NCBI RefSeq assembly: GCF_020889705.1
Contig: NZ_JACMYP010000007.1
Location: 1-64,000 of the forward strand
Direction: 5' to 3'
Source of the DNA: Bradyrhizobium altum
GTDB taxonomy: Bacteria > Pseudomonadota > Alphaproteobacteria > Rhizobiales > Xanthobacteraceae
Length of the DNA stretch: 64,000 nt
How positions within the stretch are numbered: position 1 is the first letter of the stretch; each line of letters begins with the position of its first letter. The notes beneath the pieces are model-generated. The model was not told where the DNA came from, made no database searches, and worked only from the letters and a program-made list of their open reading frames with translations. Position numbers and translations under genes: made by a program. Of this stretch, positions 59,910 through 64,000 are shown piece after piece.

Positions 59910-59968
59910 ATACGCTTGCCCAAGAAATAATCACTAAAACGTCACCAGACTTCGAAGGGGTTGCTCAG

Positions 59969-61621
59969 ATGCGTAACAGGAAGACCAATGCGACGGCGAT
60001 CATGCTGGCGCTTGCGATCGCCAATTGTGTGCCGGCGATCGCCAGCGCCGAGACCGTGCTGCGCATTGGCATGACGGCTGCCGATATTCCGCGCACGCTC
60101 GGGCAGCCCGACCAGGGTTTTGAGGGCAACCGCTTCACCGGGCTCACGATGTATGACGCGCTGACGATGTGGGACCTGTCCTCGTCGGACAAGGCGAGCG
60201 CGATGATTCCGGGCCTCGCCACCGAGTGGAAGGTCGACGATGCCGACAAGACCAAGTGGGTCTTCAAGCTGCGTCCCGGCGTCAACTTTCACGACGGCTC
60301 ACCGTTCAATGCCGACGCCGTGGTCTGGAACGTCGACAAGGTGCTGAAGCAGGACGCGCCGCAATACGATGCGAGCCAGGTCGGCGTTACCGCCTCGCGC
60401 ATGCCGACCTTGGTCTCGGCGCGCAAGATTGACGACATGACGGTGGAGTTGACCACCAAGGAGCCGGACAGCTTCCTGCCGATCAACCTCACCAATCTGT
60501 TCATGGCGAGCCCGGCCAAGTGGCAGCAATTCTACGACAAGGCCGAAGGTGCCGATGCCAAGGCGAAGTCGCAGGCCGCATGGGCCGCGTTCGCCAAGGA
60601 CGCTTCGGGCACCGGCCCGTGGAAGATGTCGAGCTTCACCCCGCGCGAGCGGCTTGAGCTCGTGAAGAACGAGAACTACTGGGACAAGGCCCGCGTGCCG
60701 AAGATCGACAAGATGGTGCTGTTGCCGATGCCCGAGGCCAACGCGCGCACTGCGGCGCTGCTGTCGGGGCAGGTCAACTGGATCGAGGCGCCGGCGCCCG
60801 ACGCGCTGCCCGAGATCAAGCAGCGCGGTTTCAATCTTTATTCCAACGAGGAGCCGCATGTCTGGCCGTGGCAGTTCTCCCGCGTCGAAGGCTCGCCGTG
60901 GAATGACATCCGGGTCCGCAAGGCCGCCAATCTCTGCGTCGATCGCGAAGGGCTGCGTGACGGCCTGCTCGCGGGGCTGATGGTGCCGGCCACCGGCACG
61001 TTCGAGCCCGGCCATCCCTGGCGCGGCAACCCGACCTTCCAGATCAAATACGACAAGCCGGCCGCGCAGAAATTGATGCAGGAGGCCGGCTTCGGTCCCA
61101 ACAAGAAGCTGACGGTCAAGATCCAGACCTCGGCGTCGGGCTCGGGCCAGATGCTGCCGCTGCCGATGAACGAGTATCTGCAACAGGCTCTGGCCGAGTG
61201 CTACTTCGATGTGCAGCTCGACGTCATCGAGTGGAATACGCTGTTCACCAACTGGCGGCGCGGCGCCAAGGATCCGTCGGCCAACGGATCGAATGCGACC
61301 AACGTCACCTATGCGGCGATGGATCCGTTCTTCGCGCTGGTGCGCTTCCTGCAATCGGGCATGGCGCCGCCGGTCTCGAACAATTGGGGCTTCATCAACA
61401 ATCCGAAGTTCGACGAGCTGGTGAAGAAGGCCCGCCAGACCTTCGAACCGGCGGCGCGCGACGCCGCGCTCGCCGAACTGCACGCCGCCTCGGTCGACGA
61501 TGCGGCGTTCCTGTACGTCGCTCACGACGTTGCGCCGCGCGCGATGAGCCCGAAGGTCAAGGGCTTTGTGCAGCCGAAGAGCTGGTTCGTCGACTTCTCG
61601 CCGGTCTCGGTCGTGCCGTGA
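59969..61621 (+). CDS. Peptide-type ABC transporter substrate-binding protein (SBP family 5), paralogue 2
   Basis: This 550-residue protein has a signal ending near IASAET, then the motif ADIPRTLGQPDQG also seen in the divergent paralogue, GLATEWKVDDADKTKW and FHDGSPFNADAVVWNVD. It has about 15 more residues in the middle than its paralogue (EGADAKAKSQAAWAAF). ATG 59969 follows GAAGGGG. It sits behind the sigma-54 promoter and in front of the two permease genes, so it is the cognate binding protein. Confidence 0.9.
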   Translation: MRNRKTNATAIMLALAIANCVPAIASAETVLRIGMTAADIPRTLGQPDQGFEGNRFTGLTMYDALTMWDLSSSDKASAMIPGLATEWKVDDADKTKWVFKLRPGVNFHDGSPFNADAVVWNVDKVLKQDAPQYDASQVGVTASRMPTLVSARKIDDMTVELTTKEPDSFLPINLTNLFMASPAKWQQFYDKAEGADAKAKSQAAWAAFAKDASGTGPWKMSSFTPRERLELVKNENYWDKARVPKIDKMVLLPMPEANARTAALLSGQVNWIEAPAPDALPEIKQRGFNLYSNEEPHVWPWQFSRVEGSPWNDIRVRKAANLCVDREGLRDGLLAGLMVPATGTFEPGHPWRGNPTFQIKYDKPAAQKLMQEAGFGPNKKLTVKIQTSASGSGQMLPLPMNEYLQQALAECYFDVQLDVIEWNTLFTNWRRGAKDPSANGSNATNVTYAAMDPFFALVRFLQSGMAPPVSNNWGFINNPKFDELVKKARQTFEPAARDAALAELHAASVDDAAFLYVAHDVAPRAMSPKVKGFVQPKSWFVDFSPVSVVP

Positions 61622-61645
61622 GATAACGCGCGGCGCTCTTAGGTA

Positions 61646-61803
61646 CCTCTCCCCTTGTGGGAGAGGGTGGCTTCGCGAGAGCGAAGCCGGGTGAGGGGTT
61701 GTCTCCGCGGGCACTCCTCGCTGAACTGAAATGACTGTATCCGCGGATAGAACCCCTCATCCGGCGCGCTCTGCGCGCCACCTTCTCCCACAAGGGGAGA
61801 AGG
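61646..61803. repeat. REP-like palindromic element inside the transporter operon
   Basis: CCTCTCCCCTTGTGGGAGAGG (61646 on) and CCTTCTCCCACAAGGGGAGAAGG at the end are mates, with GGCTTCGCGAGAGCGAAGCC and GGCGCGCTCTGCGCGCC hairpins inside. Same build as 2185-2308. The right end supplies the GGAGAAGG that serves as ribosome-binding site for the permease gene at 61819. Confidence 0.72.
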
Positions 61804-61818
61804 AAGAAAGAACGCAAC

Positions 61819-62772
61819 GTGCTCGCCTATACGTCCAGACGGATCGTCTACGTCATTCCGATCGTGCTCAGCGTTGCGCTGGTGTGCTTCCTCTTGGTGC
61901 ACATCACGCCCGGCGACCCGCTGGTCGCGGTGCTGCCGGCCGATGCCTCGCAGGAGCTCGCCGCGCAATTGCGCAGCGCCTACGGCTTCGATCGCCCGCT
62001 ACCGGTGCAGTTTGGCCTGTGGCTGTGGCGCGCGATCCATGGCGATCTCGGCAATTCGATCGCCACCGGGCGGCCGGTGCTGTCGGAAGTGATGCGCGCG
62101 GTCGGCAACACCGTGATGCTGGCGATTGCGGCCGCGATGATCGGCTTCACGCTCGGCCTGCTGTTCGGGCTGATCGCCGGCTATTTCCGCGACACCTGGG
62201 TCGACAAGGTCGCGACGTCAGTTGCTATCGCCGGCGTCTCGCTGCCGCATTACTGGCTCGGCATGGTGCTGGTCATCATCTTCTCGGTGCAGCTCAACTG
62301 GCTGCCCGCGGTCGGTGCCGGACCCGGCGGCTCCGGCGCCTGGGCGTGGGACTGGGAGCATATGCGCTATCTGGTGCTGCCGGCGATCACCACCTCGGTG
62401 ATCCCGATGGGCATCGTCACCCGCACGGTGCGCGCGCTGACCGGCGACATCCTGAGCCAGGATTTTGTCGAGGCGCTGCGCGCCAAGGGCCTGCGCGAGA
62501 CCGGCGTGTTCCGCCACGTCGTCAAAAACACGGCGCCGACCGCGCTTGCGGTGATGGGTTTGCAACTCGGCTACATGCTCGGCGGCTCGATCCTGATCGA
62601 GACAGTGTTCTCGTGGCCGGGCTCGGGGCTGCTGCTGAACTCGGCGATCTTCCAGCGGGATCTTCCGCTGCTGCAGGGCACGATCCTGGTGCTGGCGCTG
62701 TTCTTCGTGCTGCTCAATCTCCTGGTCGATATCGCGCAGGCCGCGATCGATCCGCGCATCAAGCGGAGCTAG
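61819..62772 (+). CDS. Peptide-type ABC transporter permease (DppB family)
   Basis: This 317-residue inner-membrane protein has six helices and the family start AYTSRRIVYVIPIVLSVALV, HITPGDPLVAVLP, and the coupling region FVEALRAKGLRETGVFRHVV. GTG 61819 is the start; GGAGAAGG belongs to a repeat. It follows the binding-protein gene by 197 nt and precedes the second permease by 2 nt. Confidence 0.92.
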   Translation: MLAYTSRRIVYVIPIVLSVALVCFLLVHITPGDPLVAVLPADASQELAAQLRSAYGFDRPLPVQFGLWLWRAIHGDLGNSIATGRPVLSEVMRAVGNTVMLAIAAAMIGFTLGLLFGLIAGYFRDTWVDKVATSVAIAGVSLPHYWLGMVLVIIFSVQLNWLPAVGAGPGGSGAWAWDWEHMRYLVLPAITTSVIPMGIVTRTVRALTGDILSQDFVEALRAKGLRETGVFRHVVKNTAPTALAVMGLQLGYMLGGSILIETVFSWPGSGLLLNSAIFQRDLPLLQGTILVLALFFVLLNLLVDIAQAAIDPRIKRS

Positions 62773-62774
62773 CC

Positions 62775-63662
62775 ATGAGTGCGATGCCAGATACTGCATT
62801 GCAGGCCGCCCCGGCGACCAAGGCGCGCGGCTACTGGGCGACGGTTGGGCGTCGCATCAGGCGCGACAAGGTCAGCATGGCCTGCGCCATCATCCTGGTG
62901 CTGATCTTTGCCTCCGCGCTGCTGGCGCCATGGCTGCATCTCGCCGATCCCTATCAGGGCTCGATGATCCGTCGTCTCCGCCACATCGGCACGCCGGGCT
63001 ATCCGCTCGGCACCGACGAGCTCGGCCGCGACATGCTGGCGCGGCTGATCTATGGCGGACGGTTGTCGCTGGTCATCGGCATCCTGCCGGTGATCCTCGC
63101 CTTCCTGATCGGCACCTCGCTCGGCCTCGTCGCCGGTTACGTCGGTGGCAAGCTCAACACCGCGATCATGCGCACCGTCGACGTGTTCTACGCCTTTCCG
63201 TCGGTGTTGCTGGCGATCGCGATCTCGGGTGCACTCGGCGCCGGCATCACCAATTCGATCGTATCGCTGACCATCGTGTTCGTGCCGCAGATCACCCGCG
63301 TCGCCGAAAGCGTCACCACTGGTGTCCGCAACATGGATTTCGTCGAGGCGGCGCGCGCCTCCGGCGCCGGTCCGTTCACCATCATGCGCGTGCACATGCT
63401 CGGCAACGTGCTGGGTCCGATCTTCGTCTACGCCACCGGCCTGATCTCGGTGTCGATGATCCTCGCCGCCGGTCTCTCGTTCCTCGGGCTCGGCACCAAG
63501 CCGCCGGAGCCGGAATGGGGCTTGATGCTGAACACGCTGCGCACCGCGATCTATGTCAACCCGTGGGTCGCAGCGCTGCCGGGCGCGATGATCTTCGCGG
63601 TCTCGATCTGCTTCAACCTGCTCAGCGACGGCATGCGCAGCGCGATGGACATCAGGAACTAG
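62775..63662 (+). CDS. Peptide-type ABC transporter permease (DppC family)
   Basis: This 295-residue membrane protein has six helices, PLGTDELGRDMLARLIYGGR near 75, the coupling region DFVEAARASGAGPFTIMRVHM and the end NLLSDGMRSAMDIRN typical of DppC. The N-terminal ~25 residues are hydrophilic. It is 2 nt after the first permease and 3 nt before the ATPase gene. Confidence 0.92.
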   Translation: MSAMPDTALQAAPATKARGYWATVGRRIRRDKVSMACAIILVLIFASALLAPWLHLADPYQGSMIRRLRHIGTPGYPLGTDELGRDMLARLIYGGRLSLVIGILPVILAFLIGTSLGLVAGYVGGKLNTAIMRTVDVFYAFPSVLLAIAISGALGAGITNSIVSLTIVFVPQITRVAESVTTGVRNMDFVEAARASGAGPFTIMRVHMLGNVLGPIFVYATGLISVSMILAAGLSFLGLGTKPPEPEWGLMLNTLRTAIYVNPWVAALPGAMIFAVSICFNLLSDGMRSAMDIRN

Positions 63663-63665
63663 AGC

Positions 63666-64000
63666 ATGAGCGAGGCCAATCTCTCCGTCGATATGCTGGA
63701 GCCGGTCGCCGATATCGGCGGTGCAGCGCAGCCGCTGCTGCAGGTCAAGGGACTGACCAAGCACTTCCCGGTGCGCGGCGGGCTGTTCAGTCCGCGCAAG
63801 ACCGTGCGTGCCGTCGACGACGTCAGCTTCGCGGTCATGAAGGGGGAGACTGTCGGCATTGTCGGTGAATCCGGCTGCGGTAAGTCGACCACCGCGCGGC
63901 TGTTGATGCACCTGATGGCGCGCGATGCCGGCGACATCATCTATGATGGCCGGCAAGTCGGCCCGTCGCTCTCGCTGCGCGACTTGCGGCGCGGCGTGCA
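63666..64000 (+). CDS. Peptide-type ABC transporter ATP-binding protein, cut by window end
   Basis: The first 111 codons are present. The product starts MSEANLSVDMLEPVAD, then QVKGLTKHFPVRGG, and has Walker A GESGCGKST near 85. The insert RGGLFSPRKTVRAVDDVSF is of the OppF/DppF type (second ATPase), although it directly follows the permease. The signature and Walker B lie beyond position 64000. Confidence 0.9.
   Translation, partial: MSEANLSVDMLEPVADIGGAAQPLLQVKGLTKHFPVRGGLFSPRKTVRAVDDVSFAVMKGETVGIVGESGCGKSTTARLLMHLMARDAGDIIYDGRQVGPSLSLRDLRRGV

Noticed and set aside
1..64000. tRNA, rRNA, transposase or phage integration genes
   Set aside because: No tRNA-like cloverleaf with a GTTCGA arm, no rRNA motif and no transposase or integrase domain was recognised on either strand.

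Overview
The window looks like chromosomal DNA of a Bradyrhizobium-type alphaproteobacterium (Nitrobacteraceae). The reasons are a GC-rich sequence with strong GC bias at third codon positions, a very high density of ABC-type uptake systems, small Cys/Arg-rich secreted proteins, a Bug-family binding protein, a CHASE2 cyclase, and several families of palindromic intergenic repeats of the kind I associate with Bradyrhizobium. There is no rRNA, tRNA, CRISPR array, transposase or phage gene that I can support, so the genus is an inference. Gene content is metabolic and envelope-related. A few stretches (about 8.3-9.4 kb, 17.8-20 kb and 50-58 kb) hold less ordinary arrangements.

Left part (1-26 kb). 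After a repeat-bearing leader come an orphan FMN/FeS glutamate-synthase-like protein, an FAD monooxygenase, and a two-barrel outer-membrane porin. Next is a metal locus: an Nramp-like transporter with both metal-site motifs altered, preceded by a small gene and a 38-codon leader ORF and facing a CsoR/RcnR-type repressor that has two palindromic operators. Then follow a creatininase-like hydrolase divergent from an SsuA-type ABC transporter/2-hydroxyacid dehydrogenase/Inh-inhibitor operon, and an ECF42 sigma factor with its DGPF partner and a matching promoter motif. After that come a HabA-like membrane protein, a translationally coupled metallopeptidase + ATP-grasp ligase pair, a cNMP-binding membrane protein, a lytic transglycosylase, an L,D-transpeptidase and a beta-lactamase-fold serine hydrolase.

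Middle part (26-43 kb). A divergent catabolic locus carries Bug binding protein, a frameshifted HIBADH-type dehydrogenase, Gfo/Idh oxidoreductase and a GntR/UTRA regulator on one side, and a CMD-family protein, a PcaB/PurB-type lyase and an M29 aminopeptidase on the other. Two near-identical operators lie between them. It is followed by a minus-strand run of aldo/keto reductase, MerR regulator, MFS exporter, amidohydrolase and double GNAT, with a perfect MerR-style palindrome upstream. Then come an MBL-fold protein, an alpha/beta hydrolase and an ABC exporter pair.

Right part (43-64 kb). A full branched-chain-type ABC system (two permeases, two ATPases, acyl-CoA synthetase, binding protein) is followed by a surface-adhesion locus: a LapG-like cysteine protease, a 1384-residue FecR/VCBS/RTX adhesin and a CHASE2 adenylate/guanylate cyclase. 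The window ends in a peptide-type ABC transporter with two divergent paralogous binding proteins. One of them, with the permeases and an ATPase cut by the window edge, sits behind a consensus sigma-54 promoter.
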